Origin: Stemphylium vesicarium
Taxonomy: Eukaryota; Ascomycota; Dothideomycetes; Pleosporales; Pleosporaceae
Assembly: GCA_004380135.1 (NCBI GenBank)
Contig: QXCR01000008.1
Location: forward strand, 310,001 to 374,000
Direction of reading: 5' to 3'
DNA length: 64,000 nt
Shown here piece by piece: positions 1-11,600 of the stretch. Both the position numbers and the translations under genes were made by a program. Under the pieces are notes generated by a model. That model was not told the origin of the DNA. It saw only the letters and a program-made list of their open reading frames with translations, and searched no databases. How positions within the stretch are numbered: the stretch's first letter is position 1; each line of letters opens with the position of its first letter.

Positions 1-263
1 AAGAAGCCGGCGTTGGCGGGCAGCATGGGGCAGATGACGATGACGACGACTTTGAGAACTTCGACCTTGACGACGAGGACGCATTCATGGACAGTGACGC
101 CGACGTTCCTGTCGATATCGACATGGATGACGATGCCGAAGCCGATGGCGAGAAGAAGGACAAGGACGGCCGGAAAGCCAAGAAGAGGAAGCTCAAGAAC
201 CTGCCCACTTTTGCCTCTGCAGATGACTACGCGAAGCTTCTCGGCGATGATGACAGCGAGTAG
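1..263 (+). CDS. MAK21: C-terminal fragment of MAK21/NOC1-like ribosome biogenesis factor (partial, 5' end outside window)
   Basis: The frame with codons starting at base 3 is open from the window edge to a TAG at 261-263. It encodes about 86 residues: a very acidic stretch (runs of Asp, then DLDDEDAFMDSDADVPVDID), a basic KKRKLKN patch, and the ending LPTFASADDYAKLLGDDDSE. I recognise an LPTFAS(A/E)DDYA tail after an acidic/basic linker as the usual C-terminus of the CBF/Mak21 family (Noc1; human CEBPZ), a nucleolar factor that pairs with Noc2 in early 60S pre-ribosome assembly. The CBF domain itself lies upstream of the window, so the assignment rests only on this tail. No intron is visible here. 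An out-of-frame ATG-initiated reading frame overlaps the segment (13-402) and is a shadow. Confidence 0.6.
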   Translation, partial: EAGVGGQHGADDDDDDFENFDLDDEDAFMDSDADVPVDIDMDDDAEADGEKKDKDGRKAKKRKLKNLPTFASADDYAKLLGDDDSE

Positions 264-3200
264 CCGAGTCGTTGGTAGTAGCAAAAGAGGGCGAGTATCA
301 CGAGTGGTCCTTGCACACGTGAGTCTTGATGCGATTGCTGAGTGGCGTTACTCGCTTGTCTATGGCTTGAGCCTTTATTGTAGATATCCCATACCCTTGT
401 AATGGACAGTTCCGAGCACCACGCTCTTCCGTACCTTGCATATGGAAGTTTTTCACTGTATTCTTAGTGAAGACTATCTCCCGCCTTTCATTCGTAAGAT
501 CATCTTGCTGCGAACAATCTAGTACGTCGATTAGAATCGATGAATGTTGAAGTTGATGCTTCACACTGATCTCTATCTTTCCTTGCGATATATCGTTCAG
601 ACAGAAGAGAGGCTATTTTGTCATCCACTTCTGCATGTCGGTGGGTAGAGAGAGCCCATTCCTTGGAGGCTTAGATACTCTTTGATACCCAAAGGCAGCT
701 CGCACCCATGCAAACGAATCCAACGCAAGATATCATGTCACCCGCTAAACGTTGTTTGTAACATTTTGTAGAAAATGGCCCTTGGAATAATTCCACTGTT
801 GGGTTTCTCAACATCAGCCAAATGCTCAACAAATTTTTTTACAAGAGAATTTCTATTCAACATTGTTTTTTTCACTTGATATATCATCCTCATGCAAAGC
901 GTACCGAAATGACAACGAGAAGCAGCGATGCGCTAGGATTCAACCACAACCGAATGAATCAGCAACGGCCATGTGGGACAGGGCGCAATAGAAATTAGCT
1001 ACACCATCATCAGAGTCATGTAGATACGCGCAGTATATAGCATATGAAATCGACTTCTGTGTATCGATGGGCAGGATGCGCGCGTTTTCTGGAGTTGCAT
1101 ATATCTTGTGATACCCAACGCAGCTTATGTTCATCGTAAAGACATTAAAATTTGTATTTGCTGCCCTCACCGCGGCTGGAGATTGGTGGAAATGAGACAA
1201 CAATTAACAGCAAGGAATATGAGAGGTAGATAACACGCTGAAGTAATGTTATCGCTGGGGAAAAGTGTGGCAGTGATTTTAAACTCGACCCGTATAGAGT
1301 AGGGGTGATAGCAAAGGGATTGACAGCGGTATCACGAGCAGAAAAGTGATTGTGTAAACAGGGCGCGACGCGTAGAACCAAACTTTTTTTTCTGGGGGAG
1401 CTGGAGGGCCATTGTGATATACCCATGGGGAAAGTGAGATTTTGCTCGGCCGTTGGGAAATATTCGTGTAGTTCCAGGTGATGAAGGATAAAGTAGTTCT
1501 AGATACCCACCCTTTTTTTTGCTAGATGTTTTATACATTACCTTTCGAATTTTATGACCTACAAAGATCAAACAACACAGGAGGTCAAGGTACCATCACG
1601 GTACGAAGATACAGTCTCAACCTGTTCGAACGTGTCTAGAGCGCGTTCGCACAGCAGCAAGGCGCGCAGTTACTCGAGACCTCCATGAGCATCAAGTACC
1701 AGCTTACCTTTAAAAAGCGCACACGAGAAACAAGCGCAGCCAAACCTATAATTACCACTTCCCTATTATCAAAATCAAAAAAAGACAAGAAGCAGCTTTC
1801 CCAGCTCCCTGGAGAAAACCCGGGGGCCCAAGAGCACCTCCTGCCGAATCCCAGCTCTTTCTCCCGTCTCCGCGACATCCCTATCAAAACCTCACATCAT
1901 CATTACAACTACAAACCACGCCTCAAGACATTCATCCAATTTCGCATCCACAACCCAGCTTATCGCCCGCGCCGCAACCGCGCAGCCATACCCCGAACCC
2001 ACAACAACTGAATCGCGAAGCACCGTTGAGCGGAAACATTGTCCGGAACCAGGGGCAAACCGTGATACCGCACGCATGCACGTTGAAGCAAAAGCGGTGG
2101 ATATCAGATAGAGAGAAGAAAGGTAGGAAAAAAAAGACAAGGGTACGTATGACCTCGATCCCGTGAATAGTACGGAGGAGAGCGAAAATGATAATGCGCA
2201 TGGATACGGGATAATGACGAATCTGCCCCCCCACCTCCCCTGTGGTTGACTATGCATGGAATATGGGTGTGCATGACATGTGTCTTGGATTGATAGATAC
2301 GATTGAGGACGTAAACAGGGGAAACAAGATACAGATCGGGCATGTATAGATAGACTACAGGCAGGACCGAAAAAAAGTCCTTGAACTTGCGGCATTATGG
2401 GTCTATGTTCGTCATTGCTGTCACTCGCAGCTGAAAGAAAAATGTACAATTAGGAAATTTTCACGCTCCTCAATGACGTAATTATTACAATTGAATAACT
2501 CGAGTAAGATTGAATACGCAATGCCAGCATTTTTTTTCTTGCTGCGTCGAGTGAGTGCAAAATGTGCAGGAATTCCGGTTGGTCGCCGGAAGACTTTCCC
2601 GGAGAATGGGGAAGAAGGGAAGAGAGAACCCACAACTGCCCTGCCACAAACTGCTTGGCAAGGGTAACGGGGATCGCGACAAAGGGTACGAGTCAAGAAA
2701 GAACAAGGGTGACGAAAGAGGGAATTCTAATCTTTGGAGACAGGCATTGGGATCGAGAAAATGTATGGAAGAAGGGAGAGAGATGGGTTCCGTACCCATG
2801 ACTCTCTCTCTGCACCCAACTTTGATTATTACAAAGCCGCATGGGGCGACATGAAACGGTGAAACGAGCTTGAATGACACCATGTAGCCTTTGGTTGAGC
2901 GCCGATGTATGTGCAGTGGAGATGGAGATGTAGCGAGATTACACTGAAAACTCCCTTTTCCCGTCTGTCTGTGACAAACCCGCACGCGAGACTACTCGTT
3001 GGATGTGCCGTGATTAGGTTCAGAAAAGAGTCGCGTCGCGTCGCGTCCAAATGCGGAGGAAGCGAGTCGCAAATTACGCAAGACGGGAACAACGTCCAAG
3101 CGACACTACAAGGGTGGTGGTTGCGGAGAAGAGTCCCGGATAACGAATCGAAGGGATTCTTCGCTAACGTCTCGGTCAGCCTCCTTTGCAAGCGTGTAAA

Positions 3201-6200
3201 GCTAGTGATTTCACCATGTCGGACTGATGCAATAGTGATGGGCGCAAAACATCAGATGAGGTGCACATTTGCTGAGAAAGTGCATCGACAGAGGGGAGGG
3301 CCGTAGACGTGCGCGCGTATCGATCGAAGCTGGCGTGTTGAGAAGCGACGATAGGGCGCCGAACTCCACACTACGTTTGCGCCTCTCCGTAGGCTACCGA
3401 CTGCCACCACACCGGCAATGAATCGTGAACCGGGTCGTGTTGTGTGCTGGTTGACAGCGGAGGGGCTGAGTCGCTACCAGCGTGCAATACTTGCACTAAG
3501 TTGTATGGTCTTCCAATATCACGAGCCTTTTAGCACCATGGCGCAAGCCACATTCAGCCCTGGGACACGAAACTACGATTAACGAAGAGTGCTTTTTCTT
3601 GATCACGAGCCTAAGGCACAGAGCCAAGAACAGGGGCTCGTGTTGGCAGTCGTCTTCTGCATGAGGTTGCGTCGAGTTTCATACCGTAGCTGAGATCAGC
3701 CTGCATGAAGTGATTATTATGGGGTTGGCACATAGTTTGATGAACGGCAGGGCCTTGCGACGCTGCTGACGAGGGTGGAGGGGGTCCAAGGCAGGGCAAA
3801 AGACAGGGCGGCTCTGAGCTAAGGACGCCAGGATTGGGTAACGTTGAGGACCCCCAGAGACATGCCAGAATCAGAAGGATACATTCCAACGAGAAAAGGC
3901 CGTGGTTGCGGAGAGCCGTCACGCGTGATGTCAAGCTTGGGTTACGAGCGCAAGCCTGCAGGAGGCTATTACTTTCCACCTGTAGGTGTTGAGTAGAGTC
4001 GAGGAACTTTCCGAGAACAATGCTGGCGTGCTGGCAAAAAAAAAAAGGACTCACTCGCAAAAGCAGAATGTAGGCATCCAATGTCCCACGTGGATCTGCT
4101 CTGCGATAGCGTGAGCGGGGATGCGGGATGAGGTGGCGTGAATCCAGGCTGAGCACGGCTGCACGGTAACGGTCGGGAACGCTTGGTGGGAACCTGTTCC
4201 GTTGGAGTGGACCAATGACGAGTCGGGAGTGAGAAAAACCTCAGACCGGAGCGTACTCCTGGGTAGCTGGAGGGGCTGGCAGCCTTGCAGGACCCCGCTG
4301 CCGTGTCTTTGTTTGTCTTGCGCAGGACCTTGGAAGGATGAGACGGAAGGTGTCAATAGTACGGGCGTCAATGTGCAGCACTAGATGTTTGGAAATTGTA
4401 TATGCCGTAGTGCAAACGTGGTAGTAAGAGCGATTGCAATCTGCTAGTACCGCAAAATTACCCGTAGAGCATGGTTCCTGATATGCCCGAATATTGTCGG
4501 GGCCGTTGACGCCGCCGACTGACAGGTTAACGCCTGCTTCGCTTAGCAGCATTGGGTGACGTGTGACAATCCTCAGCCGGCGGGAGTGGCGCGCGACTCA
4601 TCGCGTCTGACGGTTGGTAATAAGAACATCAGTTGCGCATGCGCTGCGTCATTTTGGCCGTTGAGACCATGTGTCATGGTGGTCGATGCAAGCTCGGATA
4701 GAACTGCTAGGGAACAGTCAAAGGGTCTGCTCAACTGGCTCATCTAATGGTAGGCGATAGTCCAGAATCTAACGGAAAAAGCACATCGTCGGTGGGCAAA
4801 AGTTCGTTTCCATAGCGTCAGGGTCTGCTAGAGACCCCGGCACGAGTAGACGGAGTGGCAGGCATCCCAAGGGGTGCGGTCGTAGAAGCCGAAGCCAATG
4901 AGAGAAGAGCAAGCTAACTGCTGACGGTACGACATCAGCAAAAATGCGCCAACAATGTTGACCAGTAGATCGACGACTCAAGCGCGCAAGATGGATAATA
5001 CGGAGCATTAGGACGCTACCGATCGGTGGCTGCAGCAAGACGAACCTCGAGGACGAAGTTAGCGTCACCGGTATAGATGCTGCACCGGAACAAAATCCGT
5101 CCACAACGACTCGGCCAGAGCTCCGCGGAGCGGGTAATACATAGTCGTTGAGAATGTCGTTGCCAAGAGGTGAAGGCTCATCTTGCGTAAAGGCTGAAGG
5201 GAATTTTTTAAAAGCGGATACGATCTAGCCTTTGGAAACTGATCGCATGTGCCGTGAGAAACGTGTAAAGGATTTGCACGTCGCATTCACATGTGATCTG
5301 CGATTGCAATCATGGTTGTACTCGGTTTGCAACGCAGAACAAAAAATGGTCTGCGAAGATGGCCGGGCTGATTTCAAGTGCGGAGTCTGGTGACGTGGTG
5401 AAGACTGAGACCCAAAGGCGTTCGCTGCTTTGCGCTTGTACATGCACGAGAGGAAATGGATATGCAGGGTCTTGATGGATATCAGGAACATTAGGCTATT
5501 GGCTGGAAGGCTGGTGAGCAAGAGAGGACTTGCAAGGTATTGCGAAAGCAGAGACGCATGGAAGAAACAATCTAGGTTTCGCGGAGTACCAGGAAGCTCC
5601 ATCAGGTCCCAGATTGACGAGAGAAAAGCATCGTGAACACCCTGGATACCATGGTACAGAGCGAGATCAGTCTGAGTGACCGACGGGGATTGCATTGGCT
5701 GAGAGGATATCGCGCGTCTACCAGATCCCCCTCGGGACGATCTATGTGTATCTAATCCCTCCACGTGGATGTGCGCTGCCCGTGTTGTCGCTCTGGTGAC
5801 CTGGAATGACTATGCGTAGGCAAGATTTTGAAGAGACGCAATTTCCACTGCCGGTCTGGGTCTGCAGGCCGTTGGGGCGCTGCCAGGCGGACTTGAGGCC
5901 GAAATCGCAGGGAGAATATGATGAAACAAGGGCAGCAGGGTGATGAGATTGGTATCGTGGCCTACCGCTTTGGGATAGATGGATGCAAAATTCGGTGCCA
6001 AATCCGCGGGGCCTGGGTGGGTGGGGCACGGTGACATCAGCGTTTGTCCGAAGATGCGAGGAGCCGGGTCAGGCGGCGGTAGAAAAGGGGACTGGAGCGG
6101 GCCCTGCGTCAAACAGCGAGAGCAAAAACCGGACGGGCAAGGAGAGTGATCACGATCGCGAGGTGGAAAAGGACCGGATGCGCCAGGGCCGCGCAAAGTG

Positions 6201-6652
6201 AAAAGCAACGGGGCCAGCTAGGGTGTGAAGATCAGGTCGATGAGGTGCAAAATCTCGATGAGGGGGGGCGGCACGTCGACGGTGCACAGCTGCCGTTTGA
6301 CGACCGCGTGGAGGTCAAGGTCTGGCCAGAGCCGTCTGTGGGTCTACTTGGGCTAAAAAGAGCGCCAGGGGCTGTGGCTGATGGCGAGAGGGCTACGTCA
6401 TGGCGACAGCAGTTCGAACCGATCCCCACCGGCTTTCCCGATCACTGCACAGCGTCGAGCGCCGCGCTAGGCAGCTTCAGGCCGTAGCAGAACGGCCGGC
6501 AAGGATATGGGAGCGGAGAAGACCCTGATCTCTGGATTACATCAGACATGGCAACGACGTTATGCCGGAGCAGGGAGCGTCGTTTTTCGAGTACCGGATG
6601 CAAGCCTCAAGACGCAGACCCTGGCTGCAAGCCCGCAGAGCGCCCGCTGTTG

Positions 6653-6684
6653 TGCAGTGGTGCAGTGGTGCAGTGGTGCAGTGC
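6653..6684. repeat. 8-bp tandem repeat (TGCAGTGG, about 4 copies)
   Basis: Three exact copies of TGCAGTGG are followed by a fourth that differs in its last base. The array is directly followed by a GCC-type triplet run. Confidence 0.85.
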
Positions 6685-6687
6685 AGT

Positions 6688-6704
6688 CCGCCGCCGCCGC
6701 CGCC
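6688..6704. repeat. CCG trinucleotide microsatellite
   Basis: Five and two-thirds perfect CCG units stand next to the 8-bp repeat array. The position is non-coding, about 1 kb upstream of the C2H2 gene. Confidence 0.85.
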
Positions 6705-7585
6705 TGTCTCTCCACAGATGCAGTCGACCGCTGCCGTGTCCTCTGCTACGGTTGATGCTCTTGTTGACCGTGGTGGTCGTGGTGGTCGGGGTGCGGGTGT
6801 GCGGGCAGCACTGTGACCACACCACGGCAGCCAAAACAACAGCGCAGCCCGATGACTGACTGGCGACTGATACCGGCAGTGGCTCGCCGCCGGAGAGTGC
6901 GGGAGCGTGAGCTGGCACAGGGCGAATCTGGTGCAATTGGCGCCCGAAGGTCGCTGTCTTCCTTGAAACTACGCTCCAGATCGCGATCTCTCCTGGTTAG
7001 ACGGCACCTTTCCGCCATGCAGCATTGGCCGAGCCTCGTCCTGGCCGCGGGCGCTCTTGCTTGCCTCTTTTGTTGCTTTTGCTCTTGATCGCCCGCGCAG
7101 CAGCATCCATGTCGCGCCCTCAACAGCCCCGAAGCTTTCCTTGCCGCGTCGAGCTATCGCGCCCGCAGTGTAGCATTCCGTATTCCGCAATGCGCATGCC
7201 GGGCCTGAGATGAGCTGATGCCACTTCCTGGTCGCTCTTCCTGGTCGCGCGTCGCCTCGCGAAGGGCTGATCGCCGGGGCCCCTGCCACTGCACTGCGCT
7301 AGCGTCTTAGGGCGGACTGCACTTTCCCATCTCCACGCATGCGATTCTCAGTCCCTGATAGTGCCCTGATCCCGGGACGCTGAACCCTGTGCCTTGCCCT
7401 GCCTGTGCCTGCCCATTATAACTGCCACCGAGTCCCGCGCAACTGTGTGGTGCTCCAGTCAGCTCTCTCCCAAACCACCACCACCACGTTTCCCTCACCC
7501 AAACCCTCTCTGTGCCTCTCTCATAGACGTCACCTTCTGTCACTCAAAAGGCCTATCACGTCCCCTGCTGCATCGCATCACACTG

Positions 7586-7591
7586 TATAAA
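7586..7591 (+). promoter_or_regulatory. TATA box of the C2H2 gene
   Basis: TATAAA lies 120 bp before the ATG at 7711, downstream of a long pyrimidine-rich stretch (about 7440-7570). This spacing would place transcription start near 7615-7625 and give a short leader of about 90 nt that contains a GCTTGCTTGCTTGC run. The start site itself is inference. Confidence 0.5.
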
Positions 7592-7710
7592 GCACCTCAT
7601 CGCCGCTGCTAGCACTGTAGCTGCTCGTTCACGTGCTTGCTTGCTTGCGCATTTGCTCCATCATACTGCGAAACTGGTCGCATTCTCCATCTGGCACGTG
7701 TTTGCTCAAA

Positions 7711-8637
7711 ATGGACGCCTTGTCCGGCAAGAATTCGACAGGTCGCAGAGTGTCTTTGCTAAACGACGGCCCGGCGCCTCCACCTCAACTTGTCCGACTC
7801 CCCTCCATCACTCCTTCCCTCCAATCCCGGACCTCGAGTTACTCCTCCTCGCCTGTCGCATCACCACCCACACCCCGCCTTGTTCGCAGCGACTCTTCAG
7901 ACTCCACAATGCAGACACCCTCGCCCATTACTCCTGATTTTGCCTTTGAGCAGAACCTCGAGTCACCCGTCTTCTCGACACAAAATGGCTTCTTCCCCGC
8001 CCAAAAGGACCTGGGCTACTCAATCCATCAACAACAGGCCCCTCTTGCCTACGCACCCCAACCCGGCTACTTCAACAGGCCCGAGCACATGCCTGAACAG
8101 CACCCGGACCCTGCCGGCCTAAACTCACGCCCCAAGAAGAATAGCTACCCATGCCCCATGGCCAAGCAATTCGGTTGCAATGACTTCTTCACCACCTCTG
8201 GTCATGCTGCTCGCCATGCCAAAAAGCACACTGGCAAGAAGGATGCCTTCTGCCCCGAGTGCAACAAGGCCTTCACCCGCAAAGACAACATGGAGCAGCA
8301 TCGCCGCACTCACCAGACCGGCCGCGCTGCTGCAAAGGGCGGTGACCGTGATGTCAAGAAAGCCAAACACCAGGCCAAGCGCCCGAAACCGGCCCCTCTC
8401 CAGTCGACCATGCCGTCGCTATCCCAGCTTTCCATGGTTGATCCATCGCTACCCCTCAGCCCCGCTGTATCTTTCATGGCTCCTGCAGTACAGCCTGCCG
8501 ACCCATACTTGGAATTCTCCAATCAGCGTTCGCCGTACCCTGACCCATCGCTGCACAGCTACACCCCAAGTTCCTACGGCGGTCTCGACGCACTCGCCAT
8601 CGCTGCGAGCGGCGAGAAGCGCAAGTTCCACGACTAA
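7711..8637 (+). CDS. flbC: C2H2 zinc-finger transcription factor, FlbC-like (308 aa, intronless)
   Basis: A nuclear regulator with two adjacent C2H2 fingers in the middle. Finger 1 (about residues 148-173) has the wide spacing C-x7-C-x12-H-x3-H (CPMAKQFGC...HAARH); finger 2 (about 181-201) is classical C-x2-C-x12-H-x3-H (CPECNKAFTRKDN...HRRTH). They are joined by HTGKKDAF. A basic stretch (KKAKHQAKRPKP) follows and could act as a nuclear localisation signal. The N-terminal half is Ser/Pro/Thr-rich and the C-terminus ends KRKFHD. The overall form fits the FlbC family, activators of conidiation in aspergilli, but the symbol rests on my recognition of the finger region. I chose the ATG at 7711 (context CAAAATGG) rather than non-ATG extensions upstream. 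The gene stands alone, with more than 7 kb free on the left and almost 5 kb on the right, which often goes with complex regulation. Confidence 0.75.
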   Translation: MDALSGKNSTGRRVSLLNDGPAPPPQLVRLPSITPSLQSRTSSYSSSPVASPPTPRLVRSDSSDSTMQTPSPITPDFAFEQNLESPVFSTQNGFFPAQKDLGYSIHQQQAPLAYAPQPGYFNRPEHMPEQHPDPAGLNSRPKKNSYPCPMAKQFGCNDFFTTSGHAARHAKKHTGKKDAFCPECNKAFTRKDNMEQHRRTHQTGRAAAKGGDRDVKKAKHQAKRPKPAPLQSTMPSLSQLSMVDPSLPLSPAVSFMAPAVQPADPYLEFSNQRSPYPDPSLHSYTPSSYGGLDALAIAASGEKRKFHD

Positions 8638-11600
8638 ATCTGGTTGTTCGATTTCTTCTTTTTTCCTGGTTCATTTGATCACATTTTCGATCATATTTCG
8701 GTCTGCCACACAATCACTCGACCTCTGGAGCACGGCACTTGCGGCTACGACCATCATCTCATGGAGTTCAAAAGCCCGTTCCGACGAAATAGACGCATGC
8801 CGTCAAGGCTACGAACGGAACTTGGCGTTTTGGGTCTTCGCGCTTACTGCGCATGCATTTTCTTAATTCATGTATATACCATCACCGCATCTACGCCGGT
8901 GTCACGGAAATTTCTTTGTCTTCTTTTCTTTCAACGCAGATATGGCGCCAGCATCACCACTGCTGACTTGTGGAGGATGGCTTCAATCATAGGGATATGG
9001 GCTTGGATTGGCAATATGGATACCCGCCCTTTTGCAAGGTGCACCAACCTTTGATTCTTCCTTAATTCTTACATCGCACGGAGCATGCCTCAAGTTGACC
9101 GAGCCGGGTCCATCAGACCACTTCCGCTACTCCGATAAAAACAATCAAAACAATATGTCAAAGTCACTTCCTCTTTGCTAGCAAGGTTCTGCGCCTCCCA
9201 TGTCAACCCATCTTATTCGATTCGTGCACGTTATCTCAACAGTTTTAATCTTCCCATGGAATGACCTTGGAGGGGGCTGACCGCGAACCTCTCACAGTCA
9301 GCCAGCCCACCCCAAGGCCAAATCTCGCATGCAACGGTGACGACAAGAAACGGCCATGAACTATGGGTTGTTACTCCGCTGTCAGTTCGTAGTCTGTGCC
9401 TCAGCTTTCTATTGCCCGTCTCTCTACCATGGTTCGTCGCACCTTTAGCCCTTCTTACATCACGGTTCCATTTCTGTGCTAGCCGGACGCCTCATAAAAG
9501 CTTATTCTAGTGCGTCGTCTCTGTCTGCCGCCACGGCATTCGTTCTCCGCGGCGTCTACCAAGAACCGACGCCATCCAACGGCTGTTCCTCAACCTTTTA
9601 GTAAATCCTTGGGCTCTCTAGCCAAAACCTACATTGGAAGATAGACTAGTTCGAGGCGTCTAGGCAAATGCAGACCCTGTAGATCTGGTTCGATATTTTC
9701 GAAACCAGTTCCTAATGATCTGCACAGTGACCCTCAGGCCGGCAGCCCCGAACAGGTAGGAGGCGCATCCGCCGGGCGCGATTGGTTCGCCAGACGCCAA
9801 GGTAAATCCCCCCGACGAAACTATCACCATGCATGCCTTGCGGGAACTTTTCCCCAGACCTCACACCAGAGTCATGACCTGACATCAACACGGATTTTCT
9901 AACCTTGAAACGATTACGGGACGTAAAGACCAGACAGCCTGGGCGTGAGGCAGTGGCTTGCGTCGCGACTTCCGCTTTTGCCATACCCCGCATCAAAAAT
10001 TGACGTCGAGATTTACCACCATGTACCTGCTCGGCACACTTTCCCACTCGCAACCACTCACTACTCTGGGTATGGATGAGAAACCATGTACGGGTGTATG
10101 GATCCGTCTGACACGCATATTTGGAGATCCCATCATCCCGGACAGCAAGCAACCTTCTTCCACGTCTGTTTATTCCTTTTTGGCGCAGTCCCATGTTTTG
10201 TACGCGCATCCGGCTGGATGCGGATCTGCACGGTTTTGTAACGCGCCAGGCAAACGAGCCAAACATCCTCCAACACCAGGTAGTCACGAAAAGTGCAATT
10301 TATGCTTTTGAACGAACATCACACGGAGAGGGCTGGGATGAACGACAATCCACGGAGACACCCTGGGGAAGAAGCCGCCGGAAGCCGTATTACTCTGGGG
10401 TTTTCGCTATGGCTTCTGCCCTGCTTCGGCACGACGGGTCGATGATCCACGATAAGGTTCGTTGAAGGGAGGGGGAAGAACAAGGCCTGTTGCGGGCGCT
10501 CACATGCAAACGCTACGGCAAAACAGAGAGATGGAGACAGAGAACTCCAAGGTTCGACTCCAAAAACACACACAAGGTTAATCCATCTGCTTATCTCTTG
10601 GCCTTGGAATTGAGTGCATCACCCGATGTTCAACCGGCAAGCTCCGTGGGCGGGCAAACCAAAGGTAACGTTTACCCGCGCTCCAAGCAAGCAAGCAAAT
10701 TTATTTGCTTAGTTCGTTACTTTGGGTGAAAACTCGTCAAACTCTCCTTCTTCTCGGTCAATTCCTTCCCATCTGGTTTTTCTTTTCACATTGCGTTACA
10801 CGGCAGGCACGCATTCACTAAACACTGCGTCTGCACCGTCGGTACCAATTGCCCAAAACCTCTTCAATTACACCTACATAGCACCGGAATGTCCCGCTGC
10901 ACAACATGAACCACCCCCTCTCTCTCTGAACCAAAACATACGTTTCTTGTCTGTGTCTCACTTTCTCGTCCTCTTTCTTTCCCCGCACAGTGTTGGGGGA
11001 AGGATGGGTGGGGGTCTGCGCCCGGATCTAGGCTGGGCTGCGGGATGGGCTGTTATGTCGTGAGACGTCGTCTAAATCTGCCTGCCGAACCCAAAATAGG
11101 TAAGACAGCATGGGCTGTACGCGAGTTTGCGGGGAAACGAGCGGAGCCTTTTGCAGCTACAATGGTGCCACAGCAGTAAGCAGGGCATCGCCGCTTCAGT
11201 CGAGATAAGGAAACGAGATTGGCGCAGCCGGTTCCCCGGTCCCTGGTCGGTTCAAAGCCAGATGTGGCGCGTATACGTACACACACTTGCGAAGAGCCTA
11301 AGGTGGGCGCGAGACTTGGTACGATCCCGACGACGGCATTATCGAGGATAGTGGTGCCGATGGAGTGGCGAACGAGAGGGAGCGTCGTGCCCGCCCCCCT
11401 TTCCCTTTCTTACAAGGAAGGGGTTGATGTTCATATCGTTGTCGTCGTTGTCCCCAGGCTTGCTCAAGGCAGGGCACCTCGCCTCACCCGTCACACAAAG
11501 ATGCGCCATGTGCCCATCTTGCACCGACCGCAGGTGGCGGCCGTACAACGTTGCGCCGTTTCACAACACGAGAAAGGCTCCGTAACATGGCATCCTTTCT

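Larger units (their letters stand above)
264..7585. other. 7.3-kb gene-free region upstream of the C2H2 regulator
   Basis: No reading frame here combines an ATG, a plausible protein and splice signals; the longest frames (up to about 185 codons, for example 1892-2449 minus, 3611-4156 minus and 5225-5764 minus) have low-complexity or random-looking translations. Base composition is mixed, with no strongly AT-rich RIP-like block and no transposase or reverse-transcriptase fragment that I can recognise. The only clear structures are the short tandem repeats near 6.65 kb listed separately and pyrimidine-rich tracts from about 7.44 kb onward that look like promoter sequence of the downstream gene. 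The rest holds nothing I can name. Confidence 0.5.

Noticed and set aside
1560..1660. tRNA-like 'CTGTTCGAACG' segment
   Set aside because: The bases around TTCGAA do not pair as a T-arm and no acceptor stem or A box fits. Other TTCGA occurrences (6411, 10551) fail in the same way.
1892..2449. 185-codon minus-strand frame
   Set aside because: Low-complexity, hydrophobic/Ser-rich translation, no domain, overlapping frames of similar length on both strands; chance frame.
264..3300. RIP-mutated transposon remnant
   Set aside because: The sequence is not uniformly AT-rich and shows no transposase, reverse transcriptase or terminal repeats; no support beyond the absence of genes.
3611..4156. 181-codon minus-strand frame
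   Set aside because: Random-looking composition, no recognisable motif, no splice-linked extension.
5225..5764. 179-codon minus-strand frame
   Set aside because: No family likeness; many equally long chance frames exist in this gene-free region.
9712..10287. 191-codon minus-strand frame
   Set aside because: Translation is rich in Arg/Cys/Trp in no pattern; looks non-coding.
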